Shown: piece by piece, positions 25,286 to 34,876 of the stretch
How the letters are laid out: every line of letters starts with the position of its first letter
Numbering within the stretch: position 1 is the first letter of the stretch
NCBI GenBank assembly: GCA_902572075.1
Contig: CACGER010000004.1
Coordinates: 1 to 64,000, forward strand
Length of the DNA stretch: 64,000 nt
Direction of reading: 5' to 3'
Source of the DNA: an uncultured Prochlorococcus sp.
GTDB taxonomy: Bacteria > Cyanobacteriota > Cyanobacteriia > PCC-6307 > Cyanobiaceae
Program-made: the position numbers and the translations under genes
Notes under the pieces: model-generated
The model's input: the letters and a program-made list of their open reading frames with translations, nothing else
Told to the model about the DNA's origin: nothing
Database searches by the model: none

Positions 25286-26502
25286 TAATTTTCATTTAAA
25301 AGTTGATCAAGCAAATCCCATCTATCTTTTGAAACGGGAATAAATGAAATTATTTCTTGAAAGTAAGAACTTAATTGTAGTTTACTTGCTTCTGTTAATG
25401 TGATCCCTCTCGTTCGCATATAAAAAAGTTCTTCTTCATTTAGTTGTGAAATTGTAGCTCCATGTTTGCATTTGACATCATCTGCAATTATTTCTAATTG
25501 AGGTTTGGTATCTATTTGTGCGCGATTTGATAAAAGTAAATTTCTGCTTAATTGAGAAGCATCAGTTTTTTGGGCAATTTTCGGAACTATTATTGAACCT
25601 TCAAATATTGCATGTGATTTATCGTCAGCGAGTGATTTATTTATTTGATCTAGAAATCCATTTGGCCCATCAAAGTCTATTTTTGTATAAGTAGAAATTT
25701 GTTCATCTTTTTTTGTTATTTGCATACCTTTGATATTGGTTTTAGCGTTTCCTTCAGATTGTTTAATACGAATTTCAAATCTTGCATAATTAAATTTAAA
25801 ATGTAGAGATCCTAAATTGTATTCGCTATTTTTTTGTTGAATTACATTGAGAGAATTTAATAGATTTGATTTGTTTATACCGAAAGAAACAACACCATGG
25901 TTTAGGGAACTATTTTCTTCTAAACAAAAGAACGTTGATTGAGATAATGAGGAGGTGTCTTCACCAAGATTTACTTGTAATAATTCAACATTACAATTCT
26001 TTTCTAAAAATATTATCAGGGTTTTTGCGTTTAAAGAATTACTTGATGCATAACTAAAGATTTCAATAGGAGGAATTTTTGATCCATTTATTTTTAATCC
26101 CAAAATATTATTTTTACAACTTAAAGATAGATTTAGTAGATCACTCCAATTTTCGTTTTGATTAAAACAAGATATCTGTTCTTTGATATATTTTTGTAAT
26201 TCATCCTCACTTAATTGCCGTATTGAATAGTTTTTCTCTATTAACTTAATTTGGCAATTCTCACCAATTATTAATCTAATATTATTTTGAGAATTTTTCG
26301 GATATGGTATGTCAAATTTTGAATTGTTTTCATTAACTGAGTAATCTAAAAAGTTTGATAATTTTGATTTATTTGAAAGTCTCCATTGTTCACTTCTAGG
26401 ATTGGGTAGAGGGCTTGATTGTAATTTATCTAGACAGATTTTTTGTATTTCTGTTTGATTATCAATCGATTTATTGGTTTTTATTTTTTCAATAATTTCC
26501 AT
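25285..26502 (-). CDS. sufD: Fe-S cluster assembly scaffold protein SufD
   Basis: SufD pairs with SufB in the SufBC2D scaffold. The 405-residue protein (ATG 26502) has the beta-helix core and the conserved C-terminal segment KCKHGATISQLNEEELFYMR, where the conserved His (in HGAT) helps bind the nascent cluster. The N-terminal 120 residues are divergent and Lys/Asn-rich, as usual for the family. It is flanked by sufC (5 bases upstream) and sufS (overlap). Confidence 0.95.
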   Translation of the reverse strand: MEIIEKIKTNKSIDNQTEIQKICLDKLQSSPLPNPRSEQWRLSNKSKLSNFLDYSVNENNSKFDIPYPKNSQNNIRLIIGENCQIKLIEKNYSIRQLSEDELQKYIKEQISCFNQNENWSDLLNLSLSCKNNILGLKINGSKIPPIEIFSYASSNSLNAKTLIIFLEKNCNVELLQVNLGEDTSSLSQSTFFCLEENSSLNHGVVSFGINKSNLLNSLNVIQQKNSEYNLGSLHFKFNYARFEIRIKQSEGNAKTNIKGMQITKKDEQISTYTKIDFDGPNGFLDQINKSLADDKSHAIFEGSIIVPKIAQKTDASQLSRNLLLSNRAQIDTKPQLEIIADDVKCKHGATISQLNEEELFYMRTRGITLTEASKLQLSSYFQEIISFIPVSKDRWDLLDQLLNEN

Positions 26503-26507
26503 ATTAT

Positions 26508-27293
26508 TTAGGTCTCTTTTATAAAGTTATCAGTCCATTCATACCCTTTCTTCTCAAGCTCTAGAGCAAGATCGCTCTCACCAGTTTTTATGATTTGTCC
26601 GTCTGACATAACATGGACATAATTTGGTTTAATTTCATCTAATAATCTTTGATAGTGGGTAATAAGTATAATTCCAGTTTGTGCATTAGATATTCTTTTA
26701 ATTCCTGATGCCACTATTCTTAGAGCATCGATATCTAGACCAGAATCGGTCTCATCTAATATTGCTATCTTGGGCTCAAGTAAAGCCATTTGCAGAATCT
26801 CATTTCTTTTTTTTTCACCTCCGGAAAAGCCTTGATTTACACTCCTTGAAAGGAATGCCTGATCCATTTTCACAATTTCTAACTTTTCTTTAACTAATTC
26901 TTCAAAATCAAAAGTATCCAATTCTTCTTTGTTTAAGAATTTCCTTCTAGCATTAGTTGAAACTCTAAGAAATTCAAGATTACTAACACCTGGAATCTCA
27001 ATTGGATATTGAAAACCAAGAAAAATTCCTGATTGAGATCTCTCTTCAGGTTCTAGAGAGTTGATGTTTTCACCTAAAAATTTTATTTCGCCATTAGTAA
27101 TAGTATACGAGGGATGTCCTGCAATTATTTTCGAAAAAGTACTTTTGCCACATCCATTTCTTCCCATAATGGCATGGATTTCTCCAGGATAGACAGTAAG
27201 TGAAACCCCTTTTAAAATTGGAAGATTATCAGTAGATGCAGAGAGATTTTCAACTTCTAAAATTGGATCTGATTCTTTCATTTTACTTTGCAT
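26508..27293 (-). CDS. sufC: Fe-S cluster assembly ATPase SufC
   Basis: The ABC-type ATPase of the SUF scaffold has 261 residues (ATG 27293; ATG five codons later also possible). Walker A is GRNGCGKST, the signature is [10 protein letters not shown] and Walker B is [13 protein letters not shown], followed by the switch His in ILITHYQR. The [10 protein letters not shown] form is specific to SufC. It is the second gene of sufBCDS. Confidence 0.97.
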   Translation of the reverse strand: MQSKMKESDPILEVENLSASTDNLPILKGVSLTVYPGEIHAIMGRNGCGKSTFSKIIAGHPSYTITNGEIKFLGENINSLEPEERSQSGIFLGFQYPIEIPGVSNLEFLRVSTNARRKFLNKEELDTFDFEELVKEKLEIVKMDQAFLSRSVNQGFSGGEKKRNEILQMALLEPKIAILDETDSGLDIDALRIVASGIKRISNAQTGIILITHYQRLLDEIKPNYVHVMSDGQIIKTGESDLALELEKKGYEWTDNFIKET

Positions 27294-27314
27294 TTCAGTT
27301 TAGAAATTGATTAA

Positions 27315-28757
27315 TTAACCTACTGATCCCTCTAGTTTAAGTGCCAGTAACTTATCTGCTTCAGCAGCAAATTCCATAGGTAATTGATTAAATACATCTC
27401 TGCAAAAACCGCTGACCATCATAGATACTGCCTCCTCAAACTCTATACCTCTGCTTTGGAGATAAAAAAGTTGGTCTTCTGAAATTCTACATGTACTTGC
27501 TTCATGCTCAATTTCAGAATTGGGTTGTTGAGATTTGATGTAAGGGAATGTATTTGCAGAAGCTTGATCCCCTATTAACATTGAATCACATTGACTGTAA
27601 TTTCTTGATCCTGTAGCTTTTGTTCCCATTTTGACAAGACCTCTGTAGCTATTTTTTGAGTTACCAGCACTAATACCTTTGCTAACAATAGTTGATTTGG
27701 TCTTAGGACCAATATGGATCATTTTTGTACCGGTATCTGCTTGCTGAAGATTATTGGTGAGAGCCACTGAATAAAATTCTCCTACAGATTCTTCTCCTAA
27801 AAGAAGACAGCTAGGATATTTCCATGTAATTGCAGAACCTGTTTCAACTTGAGACCAGCTAATTTTACTTCTCTTACCTAAACATTTTCCTCTCTTGGTG
27901 ACAAAATTAAAAATTCCGCCAACACCTTCCTCATCGCCAGCATACCAATTTTGCACTGTTGAATATTTTATTGAGGCGTCGTCTAATGCTATAAGCTCTA
28001 CAACTGCTGCATGAAGGGTATTTGTATCAAACATTGGAGCTGTACAACCTTCTAGATAACTTACAGAACTCGATTCTTCAGCAATGATTAGTGTTCTTTC
28101 GAATTGTCCTGTATCTCCACTATTAATTCTGAAGTAGGAAGATAGATCCATAGGGCAGGTAACACCTTTTGGTATATAAACAAAAGAACCATCACTAAAA
28201 ACTGCAGAATTTAGTGCTGCAAAATAATTATCACTAGCTGGTACTACTGTACCTAAATATTTTTCAATCAAATCCGCGTGATTTTTTACTGCTTCACTAA
28301 TTGAGCAAAATATAACACCATGCTTAGCAAGTTCTTCTCTAAAAGTTGTGGCTATGGAAACACTATCAAAGACAGCATCTACTGCTACATTTGTGAGTTT
28401 TTTTTGCTCCGTGAGGGGTATTCCTAATTTGTCAAAAGTCTCAAGAAGTTTGGGATCAACTTCATCTAAGCTAGAAATTTTTTCTTTTTGTTTAGGAGCA
28501 GAGTAATAAATAATATCTTGATAATCAATTTTTTTATATCCTAATGCTGCCCAATCAGGCTCTTTCATTTTTTGCCATTTTTTAAAGGCTTTTAATCTAA
28601 AATCAAGAAGAAATCTTGGCTCTTCTTTTTTCTGTGAAATTAATTTGATGATATCTTCATTTAGTCCCTTTTCTATTTTTTCAGTCTCAATATCAGTAAC
28701 GAAACCATATTTGTAAGGCTCTTTTACTACATCTTTTACTAAATTTTCGTTGACCAT
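27315..28757 (-). CDS. sufB: Fe-S cluster assembly scaffold protein SufB
   Basis: I start at ATG 28757 (480 residues, [20 protein letters not shown]), which matches the family start; the frame is open to 28817 with a non-conserved extension. Conserved parts include [28 protein letters not shown], and near the end [20 protein letters not shown], which holds Cys and Glu residues implicated in cluster assembly. SufB is the main scaffold of the SUF system. It heads the operon and is divergent from a 117-residue unknown gene. Confidence 0.97.
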   Translation of the reverse strand: MVNENLVKDVVKEPYKYGFVTDIETEKIEKGLNEDIIKLISQKKEEPRFLLDFRLKAFKKWQKMKEPDWAALGYKKIDYQDIIYYSAPKQKEKISSLDEVDPKLLETFDKLGIPLTEQKKLTNVAVDAVFDSVSIATTFREELAKHGVIFCSISEAVKNHADLIEKYLGTVVPASDNYFAALNSAVFSDGSFVYIPKGVTCPMDLSSYFRINSGDTGQFERTLIIAEESSSVSYLEGCTAPMFDTNTLHAAVVELIALDDASIKYSTVQNWYAGDEEGVGGIFNFVTKRGKCLGKRSKISWSQVETGSAITWKYPSCLLLGEESVGEFYSVALTNNLQQADTGTKMIHIGPKTKSTIVSKGISAGNSKNSYRGLVKMGTKATGSRNYSQCDSMLIGDQASANTFPYIKSQQPNSEIEHEASTCRISEDQLFYLQSRGIEFEEAVSMMVSGFCRDVFNQLPMEFAAEADKLLALKLEGSVG

Positions 28758-28853
28758 GTTATCCAAAAATAACTTATTACAATTAGCTTTATATACTCTA
28801 ACGAAAGATACCCCCAATATTGAGTTTTTTTCCTTTATTAAAACTAAAAATTA

Positions 28854-29207
28854 ATGTCTAATCATCTTGATCCGTTGTCTAACCCATTAAACATAGAAAC
28901 TATTCAAGAAATTGATAATCTTGATCTACCTATAATGCAAAAACATCATTTAAGAATTCTCGTTCATTGCCTTCAGATTTTGAAAATTATCAATTTAGAT
29001 AATAGTTTGGAATATCAAAATAAAAATCCCCTGAGAGAGTGGTGTGATAACCAATCTAAAAAATTTGATGATAAAAAATTTAGTGATCTTTTTTATGAGC
29101 AGTTAGAATCCACCTCGAAAAAATTAAGTACTTTTTCAAAAAAAATAGGTAAAAGTATTGAGGATTTAGAGATAGATGATTTAGTACTTCTAGTTGAACA
29201 ACGCTGA
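28854..29207 (+). CDS. Conserved hypothetical protein divergent from sufBCDS
   Basis: The 117-residue soluble protein (ATG 28854) is rich in charged residues and predicted helical. Its central part is LPIMQKHHLRILVHCLQILK and the C-terminus ESTSKKLSTFSKKIGKSIED. In many cyanobacteria the divergent gene here is the repressor sufR. This protein is too short and lacks both an N-terminal winged-helix domain and the conserved C-terminal cysteines of SufR. I do not recognise it. The 96-base gap to sufB should hold both promoters. Confidence 0.75.
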   Translation: MSNHLDPLSNPLNIETIQEIDNLDLPIMQKHHLRILVHCLQILKIINLDNSLEYQNKNPLREWCDNQSKKFDDKKFSDLFYEQLESTSKKLSTFSKKIGKSIEDLEIDDLVLLVEQR

Positions 29208-29479
29208 ATTCCCTTTTATTAACTGATCCCGAAGAAAAAATATATTTTTGTTGAGTCGTTAACAAATTCAGGTAATAAAATTTAAAAAAAAAGAAAATTA
29301 ATTTACATTTTAAAAAGATCTGAAAATTAATTAATTTCTTTGATACCAACTGTTTTGAAGATAAATATCAATTTTGAGAATTTTTTAGTAGTCAGAGGAT
29401 CCTGACGACAGGCCAAAAAGACACACAATTCATAAAAAAAAAGAACATACTGATCCCAAACAAAAACGGAGAATTTAAA

Positions 29480-30580
29480 GTGGCTGATGGGATCATTAAT
29501 AAAGATCAATTACTCTCACTAACCCTCAGACAATTACGTCAAGAAGCAAGTAAATTATCGGTTCCGCTTTACAGTCGCAAAACAAAAGCTGTTTTAGTTG
29601 ATTTAATTCTCAAATATCAAGAAAAATCTACAAAGAAAACATACACTGCACCTCCTGATTCAAAATCTGAAGAAACTTATGAGTCCAAAGATTTCAACAG
29701 TAGTGAAGAAATAAAAACAAATGTAGTTTTCTTACCCCGAGACCCAGATTGGGCTTATGTTTTTTGGCAAATTTCTGATGCAGATAGAGAAAAAGCACAA
29801 TCTTTGGGAGCTAATAAATTATGTTTACGATTATTTGATGCATCTGGTTCTGAAGGAGGCAATTTGAATCAAGGAACACTAAGGGAGATAGCAGTTGATA
29901 GTTACAGTACCGAGTGGTACTTGCCAATTCCACTTGCAGATAGAGATTATAAAGTTGAATTAGGTTACAAATATGGTTTTAACTGGATGTCATTGGCTTT
30001 TTCTTCGATAAGTCATGTTCCTGGGTCTCATCCTTCTGAGCAGATTCTTGATAAATTTGTACCTTTTAATTTAGATTCTACTTCTGAATCAATCCCAGAT
30101 ATTTCTAATCCTGTTGTCTCAGAACAAAATGGTATGCATGAAAGGTTATACCAAGCAGCAACAAACATTCCTCTCAGAAGAAAGGTTGGTTCTGAAGAAT
30201 TTATGGAAAATGTAAATTCAACAAACCTCAACGATAATCTTACAGACTCAGGCGCTGGTAAATGGTCATCAGGTTTAAATGATTCTGGAAGCGGAATTGT
30301 TAAAAATAGATCCTTCTGGCTCGTTGCTGATGCTGAATTAATTGTTTATGGAGCTACAGAGCCTTCGGCTAAATTGACAATAGGTGGAGAGGAAGTGCCC
30401 CTTGCTGCAGATGGTACTTTTAGAATTCAAGTTCCATTTAGAGACGGGACTCAAAAATATGATATTAAAGCTGTTGATGTATCGGGTGAGCAAGAAAAAA
30501 GTATATCAATGAAATTTGATAGAACTACACCACTTGACGATACTAATGAAAAAGATAATGCTGAGACTGAATGGTTTTAA
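29480..30580 (+). CDS. DUF4912 protein with N-terminal SAP/Rho-N-like domain
   Basis: The 366-residue protein starts at GTG 29480 with GGAG ten bases upstream. Residues 7-50 (LSLTLRQLRQEASKLSVPLY...KTKAVLVDLILKY) have the helix-extended loop-helix look of SAP or Rho-N nucleic-acid-binding domains. The DUF4912 core follows with VVFLPRDPDWAYVFWQISD (about 78-96), LRLFDASG and GHPSEQILD-like segments. A final part near 275-340 resembles an Ig-like fold. DUF4912 has no established function. The 272-base region before it shows no clear gene. Confidence 0.82.
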   Translation: MADGIINKDQLLSLTLRQLRQEASKLSVPLYSRKTKAVLVDLILKYQEKSTKKTYTAPPDSKSEETYESKDFNSSEEIKTNVVFLPRDPDWAYVFWQISDADREKAQSLGANKLCLRLFDASGSEGGNLNQGTLREIAVDSYSTEWYLPIPLADRDYKVELGYKYGFNWMSLAFSSISHVPGSHPSEQILDKFVPFNLDSTSESIPDISNPVVSEQNGMHERLYQAATNIPLRRKVGSEEFMENVNSTNLNDNLTDSGAGKWSSGLNDSGSGIVKNRSFWLVADAELIVYGATEPSAKLTIGGEEVPLAADGTFRIQVPFRDGTQKYDIKAVDVSGEQEKSISMKFDRTTPLDDTNEKDNAETEWF

Positions 30581-30592
30581 TAAATTAAATTA

Positions 30593-30763
30593 ATGCTGAA
30601 AAAAATTGTAGCTCTTACTCCATTGTTTGGTGCATTAACGTTTCCATTAATAGTTCCAATTACAATTTCTAAATTTGGTGTTAACTATGGAATTATCAGT
30701 GCATTATTAATTTCTTCATTGTGGTTTATCGCTATGTTAAGAACTTCCGAAATGCCTCATTAA
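30593..30763 (+). CDS. 56-residue membrane protein (unknown)
   Basis: ORF from ATG 30593 to TAA 30763, between the DUF4912 gene (12 bases away) and pgm (32 bases away). The product has two hydrophobic spans, about residues 3-22 and 29-47, linked by KFGVNYG. It ends RTSEMPH. Start and spacing fit a real small membrane protein; no family recognised. Confidence 0.68.
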   Translation: MLKKIVALTPLFGALTFPLIVPITISKFGVNYGIISALLISSLWFIAMLRTSEMPH

Positions 30764-30795
30764 TTTAGTTAGATTTTTGGAAGTTTCTTAAAAAT

Positions 30796-32433
30796 ATGAA
30801 TCAAGTTAGTGTAATTAATATCAATTCTCCTTTTCTAGATCAAAAACCAGGTACCTCTGGATTAAGAAAAAGTACTTTAAAGTTTCAGAAAGAACATTAT
30901 CTAGAAGTTTTTATTGAAGCAATCTTACAATCATTAGAAGATTTAAAAGGTTCAACATTAGTAGTTGGTGGTGATGGCAGATATGGCAATATTGAAGCAA
31001 TAGAAAAAATTGTTCAAATATGTATTGCTCATAAAGTTCAAAAGGTTATTGTTCCAAAATATGGTCTATTATCTACTCCTGCCACATCACATTTAATTAG
31101 AAAAGAAAATGCTATTGGTGGAATTATTCTTTCTGCAAGCCATAATCCTGGTGGGATTGATGGCGACTTTGGAGTGAAATTGAATATCTCTAACGGTGGC
31201 CCAGCTCCTGAGATAATTACTAATAAGATTTTTAAAGCTTCACAATTACTAACTAGTTATAAAATTTGTAAAATTCAATTACCTGATTTTAGTAAATATG
31301 GAACTTATCATTACGACGAAACTACCTTAGAAATTATTGATGGATTAATAGATTATTCTAATTTGATGGAGAAAATTTTTGATTTTGATCAAATTAGTGA
31401 TTTTTTAAAAAAAGACTTCTCTTTAATCTTTGATGCGATGAATGCGGTTACAGGCCCATATGCAAAAAATATTTTTGTTGAAAAAATGGGTCTTGCACCT
31501 GATTGTGTAATGAATGGTAACCCGTTAAAAGATTTTGGAGGTTTACATCCTGATCCTAATCTTACTTACGCATCCCACTTGGCTGATTTGTTATTAAATA
31601 AAAAATCGTATAGTTTTGGTGCTGCATGCGATGGAGATGGAGATAGGAATATGATTTTAGGAAGTGGATGTTTTGTAAATCCTAGTGATAGCCTTGCAGT
31701 GATCACTGCTAACACAAAATGCGTCCCTGGTTATAAAGATGGTATTACAGGTGTGGCACGATCCATGCCAACAAGCTCAGCGGTTGATAATGTCGCTCGC
31801 GCATTAAATATACCTTGTTTCGAGACACCTACTGGCTGGAAGTTTTTTGGAAATCTTTTAGATTCTAATTTAATTACTTTATGTGGAGAAGAAAGTTTCG
31901 GAACAGGTAGTAATCATGTGAGAGAGAAAGATGGACTATGGGCAGTTTTGTATTGGTTACAAGTTTTAGCTGAGAAAAAATGTTCGGTAAGTGATTTGAT
32001 GCAGAATCATTGGAATCAATTTGGTAGGAATTATTATTCAAGACATGATTATGAGGCAATTCCCTCAAATATTGCTAATCAAATCTTTGGTAATTTAACT
32101 TCTATGCTTGAAAATTTAAAAGGAAATATTTTTGCTGGCCATTTAGTTAAAGTTGCAGATAACTTTTCATATTTAGATCCCGTTGATAATTCCATAAGTG
32201 AAAATCAAGGTTTAAGATTAGTCCTTGATGATAATTCTCGAGTAATTGTGCGCCTTTCTGGAACTGGAACTAAGGGTGCAACATTAAGACTTTACTTTGA
32301 GAAATATTTCGATTCTCAACAGAATCTTTCGTTAAGTCCTCAGATTGCTTTGAAACCTCTAATAGATGATTTAGATGCTTTATTGAATATTTCAAAACTT
32401 ACTCAAATGGAAACTCCTACAGTAATTACATAG
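30796..32433 (+). CDS. pgm: Phosphoglucomutase (alpha-D-glucose phosphate-specific)
   Basis: Interconverts glucose-1-phosphate and glucose-6-phosphate, feeding glycogen and sugar-nucleotide synthesis. The 545-residue protein starts at ATG 30796. The catalytic serine loop ILSASHNPGG (near 111-120), the Mg-binding DGDGDRNMI (near 279-287), the sugar-binding GEESFGTGS (near 363) and the phosphate-binding RLSGTGTKGA (near 491) are all present. Length and motif order fit the eukaryote-like alpha-PGM clade used by cyanobacteria. Confidence 0.97.
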   Translation: MNQVSVININSPFLDQKPGTSGLRKSTLKFQKEHYLEVFIEAILQSLEDLKGSTLVVGGDGRYGNIEAIEKIVQICIAHKVQKVIVPKYGLLSTPATSHLIRKENAIGGIILSASHNPGGIDGDFGVKLNISNGGPAPEIITNKIFKASQLLTSYKICKIQLPDFSKYGTYHYDETTLEIIDGLIDYSNLMEKIFDFDQISDFLKKDFSLIFDAMNAVTGPYAKNIFVEKMGLAPDCVMNGNPLKDFGGLHPDPNLTYASHLADLLLNKKSYSFGAACDGDGDRNMILGSGCFVNPSDSLAVITANTKCVPGYKDGITGVARSMPTSSAVDNVARALNIPCFETPTGWKFFGNLLDSNLITLCGEESFGTGSNHVREKDGLWAVLYWLQVLAEKKCSVSDLMQNHWNQFGRNYYSRHDYEAIPSNIANQIFGNLTSMLENLKGNIFAGHLVKVADNFSYLDPVDNSISENQGLRLVLDDNSRVIVRLSGTGTKGATLRLYFEKYFDSQQNLSLSPQIALKPLIDDLDALLNISKLTQMETPTVIT

Positions 32434-32466
32434 AATTGAAAGTAATGATTTTTTGATTTTATTTAT

Positions 32467-33756
32467 ATGCATTCAGAAAATTTATTTACTAATTATTCTC
32501 AAATAGAAAACAATGCACCTTTGGCAGATAAATTAAGACCAAAGAATTTGGAAGATTTTTTTGGTCAACAACCAATCCTGAATGAGAATTCGCTTTTAAG
32601 AAATGCAATATTAAATGATAAGGTTAGTAATTTTATTTTTTCTGGCCCTCCGGGTGTTGGAAAAACTACTCTAATTGAAATTATTTCTTTTAATACGCGG
32701 TCTAAATTAATTAAGTTAAATGCGGTATTATCCAGTATTAAAGAATTAAGAAATGAAATCGCTAATGCAAAAGATAGATTAATAAATTCAAAAAGAAAAA
32801 CAATTTTATTTATCGATGAGGTTCATAGATTTACATCAGTTCAGCAAGATGCTTTATTACCTTCAATAGAAAATGGAACTATAACTTTTATTGGTGCTAC
32901 AACTGAAAATCCTTTTTTTGCTGTTAATAAAGCGCTTGTTAGCAGGTCTCGTATTTTCACATTACTTCCTTTGGCAGAAAATGATTTGCAGAAAATAATA
33001 CAAAAAGTTATTACTCACTATTCAAAACAAAAAGATTCAAAAAAGGTTTATTTAACTCAAGATGCTATAAGCCATTTAATTAAATTTTCTGGCGGAGATG
33101 CAAGGACATTAATCAATGCGCTAGAGATGGCCATAGAAACAACTGCTGAAAATGATACTAAAGAAATCAACATTAATCTCTCAATAGCAGAGGATGCACT
33201 GCAAAAGAAAAATATTGTTTACGATAAAAATGGTCAAAATCACTACGATGTGATAAGTGCCTTTATCAAGTCCATAAGAGGTTCTGATCCAGATGCAACT
33301 TTATTCTGGCTTGCGAATATGCTGGAGGCTGGTGAAGATCCTAATTTTATTTTTAGAAGACTACTGATATCTGCTAGTGAAGATATTGGAATAGCTGATC
33401 CTAATGCCATAGTAGTTGTACAATCCTGTTGTAATGCTTTTGATAGAGTTGGTTTTCCAGAGGGATTATATTTTTTAACGCAGGCTTCTTTATATTTAGC
33501 TATTTCTCCAAAAAGTAATAGTACGAAAAGTATTTTTAAAGCAATTGAAACAATCAAATCTACCAATACTTTTGATGTTCCACTTCATTTAAAAAATAAT
33601 TCTAATAGTTATGTAAATCCTCATAATTATCCAGGTAATTGGGTCGTACAAGAATATCTTCCTAAATCTTTAAGAGGTTTAAAACTATGGGAACCAAATA
33701 ATAATGGATGGGAAAAAACTCAGTATGAAGAACTTCTTAGAAGAAAAGAAAATTAA
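32467..33756 (+). CDS. rarA: Replication-associated recombination AAA ATPase (RarA/MgsA/WRNIP1)
   Basis: The 429-residue clamp-loader-like ATPase (ATG 32467) acts at stalled replication forks. It has the N-terminal ADKLRPKNLEDFFGQQ, Walker A GPPGVGKTT, Walker B LFIDEVHRF, sensor 1 GATTEN, and the arginine finger region SRSRIF. The C-terminal tetramerisation part has DVISAFIKSIRGSDPDATLFW, the family hallmark. Its 3' end overlaps the convergent phosphopantetheinyl transferase gene by 4 bases. Confidence 0.96.
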   Translation: MHSENLFTNYSQIENNAPLADKLRPKNLEDFFGQQPILNENSLLRNAILNDKVSNFIFSGPPGVGKTTLIEIISFNTRSKLIKLNAVLSSIKELRNEIANAKDRLINSKRKTILFIDEVHRFTSVQQDALLPSIENGTITFIGATTENPFFAVNKALVSRSRIFTLLPLAENDLQKIIQKVITHYSKQKDSKKVYLTQDAISHLIKFSGGDARTLINALEMAIETTAENDTKEININLSIAEDALQKKNIVYDKNGQNHYDVISAFIKSIRGSDPDATLFWLANMLEAGEDPNFIFRRLLISASEDIGIADPNAIVVVQSCCNAFDRVGFPEGLYFLTQASLYLAISPKSNSTKSIFKAIETIKSTNTFDVPLHLKNNSNSYVNPHNYPGNWVVQEYLPKSLRGLKLWEPNNNGWEKTQYEELLRRKEN

Positions 33757-34409
33757 AAATTTTTCGAACAACAAATAATCTCAGGATTAAAAGAAGTTCT
33801 TTCTTCGTAGGCTAAAGCTATAGTCCAATTATGGAAGTTAATCTGTGAATAATTTAAATGTATATTTTTTTTCTTATGAATTAACTCTTTAGGCTTTTCA
33901 AAAAATTGCCAATATTTAATGTCTTTAGCAATTTTTCCATGATCCCATTTTATAGCCGCTTCAACAGCACACCATTGATTTAATATCATATTTTTTGTTA
34001 AATAATTATTATGGTTTGATTTATTGGTATGAAAAAAATATTTTTTTGCAAATTTTATATGGTTAAAATCTCTATCTGTTCTCTCAATATCAATTCCAAT
34101 TTTGTCTTTATGCCAGACTATAGTAATGGCATCTTTACAATGACTTAAACTGATATTTCCCATGCCAGAGGGTAAACTTGGAGGTTTTCCAGGTTTAGCA
34201 TTAATTGGAATTTCTAGGGGGTCTAAATCAAAAAGTGTTGAGAGTGATTGGCGCAGATAAGCTCTTGTTTCTAAGAAGATCTTTGATCTTGAATTTGTTA
34301 GGTTTTTTGCTGTTTTAATTTCTTCTATAGTTGCGACATCTTGTACACCTTTAATCTCATAAAACCAAATTTTTGGTATTTTATATTCATACTCATTTAA
34401 TAATTTCAA
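33753..34409 (-). CDS. 4'-phosphopantetheinyl transferase (Sfp/HetI type)
   Basis: Transfers phosphopantetheine from CoA to acyl carrier proteins or synthases. The 218-residue frame begins at TTG 34409; no ATG lies in the N-terminal region. The Mg-binding GIDIERTDR (near 110) and the WCAVEAAIKW motif (near 147) are the classic Sfp signatures. Cyanobacteria often lack AcpS and use this type for all carrier proteins. Its TTG and the bcp ATG share base 34409, so the two genes are start-to-start with no leader between them. Confidence 0.9.
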   Translation of the reverse strand: MKLLNEYEYKIPKIWFYEIKGVQDVATIEEIKTAKNLTNSRSKIFLETRAYLRQSLSTLFDLDPLEIPINAKPGKPPSLPSGMGNISLSHCKDAITIVWHKDKIGIDIERTDRDFNHIKFAKKYFFHTNKSNHNNYLTKNMILNQWCAVEAAIKWDHGKIAKDIKYWQFFEKPKELIHKKKNIHLNYSQINFHNWTIALAYEERTSFNPEIICCSKNF

Positions 34410-34876
34410 TGGCTCTTAAGGTTGGCGACAAAGCACCAGAATTTAAATTAAAAGATTCTTTTGATAAAGAAGTTTCTCTTAGTGATTTTAAAGGTAAAAG
34501 AATAATACTATATTTTTATCCAAAAGATAATACTCCTGGATGTACTAAAGAAGCATGTAATTTTAAAGAGAATTGGGATTTACTCCAAAAAAATAATATT
34601 GTTGTGCTTGGTATTAGTAAAGATAATGCATCCTCTCATCAGAAGTTTATAGAAAAATTTAATTTACCTTTTATTCTTTTAACTGATCCTGAACCTTTCA
34701 AAGTTTCTTCTGATTACGATAGCTATGGACTGAAAAAATTCATGGGAAAAGAATATATGGGAATGATGAGAAATACTTTTTTAATTGATACTGAAGGTAA
34801 CATCGAAAAAATTTACTTAAAGGTAAAAGCAGCAATAATGGCTGATCATATAATTGCAGACCTTGGGTTAAGCTAA
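34409..34876 (+). CDS. bcp: Thioredoxin-dependent peroxiredoxin (Bcp/PrxQ)
   Basis: Reduces hydrogen peroxide and organic peroxides with electrons from thioredoxin. I start at ATG 34409 (155 residues, MALKVGDKAPEF); the longer frame adds an unrelated 12 residues. The active site is YPKDNTPGCTKEACNF, with peroxidatic and resolving Cys five residues apart, the PrxQ atypical 2-Cys pattern. The stop is directly followed by the stop of convergent coaX. Confidence 0.95.
   Translation: MALKVGDKAPEFKLKDSFDKEVSLSDFKGKRIILYFYPKDNTPGCTKEACNFKENWDLLQKNNIVVLGISKDNASSHQKFIEKFNLPFILLTDPEPFKVSSDYDSYGLKKFMGKEYMGMMRNTFLIDTEGNIEKIYLKVKAAIMADHIIADLGLS

Noticed and set aside
29208..29479. Possible small RNA in the gap before the DUF4912 gene
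   Set aside because: No stable conserved-looking structure, promoter pair or terminator could be made out; only AT-rich sequence with a short CTGACGACAG hairpin.
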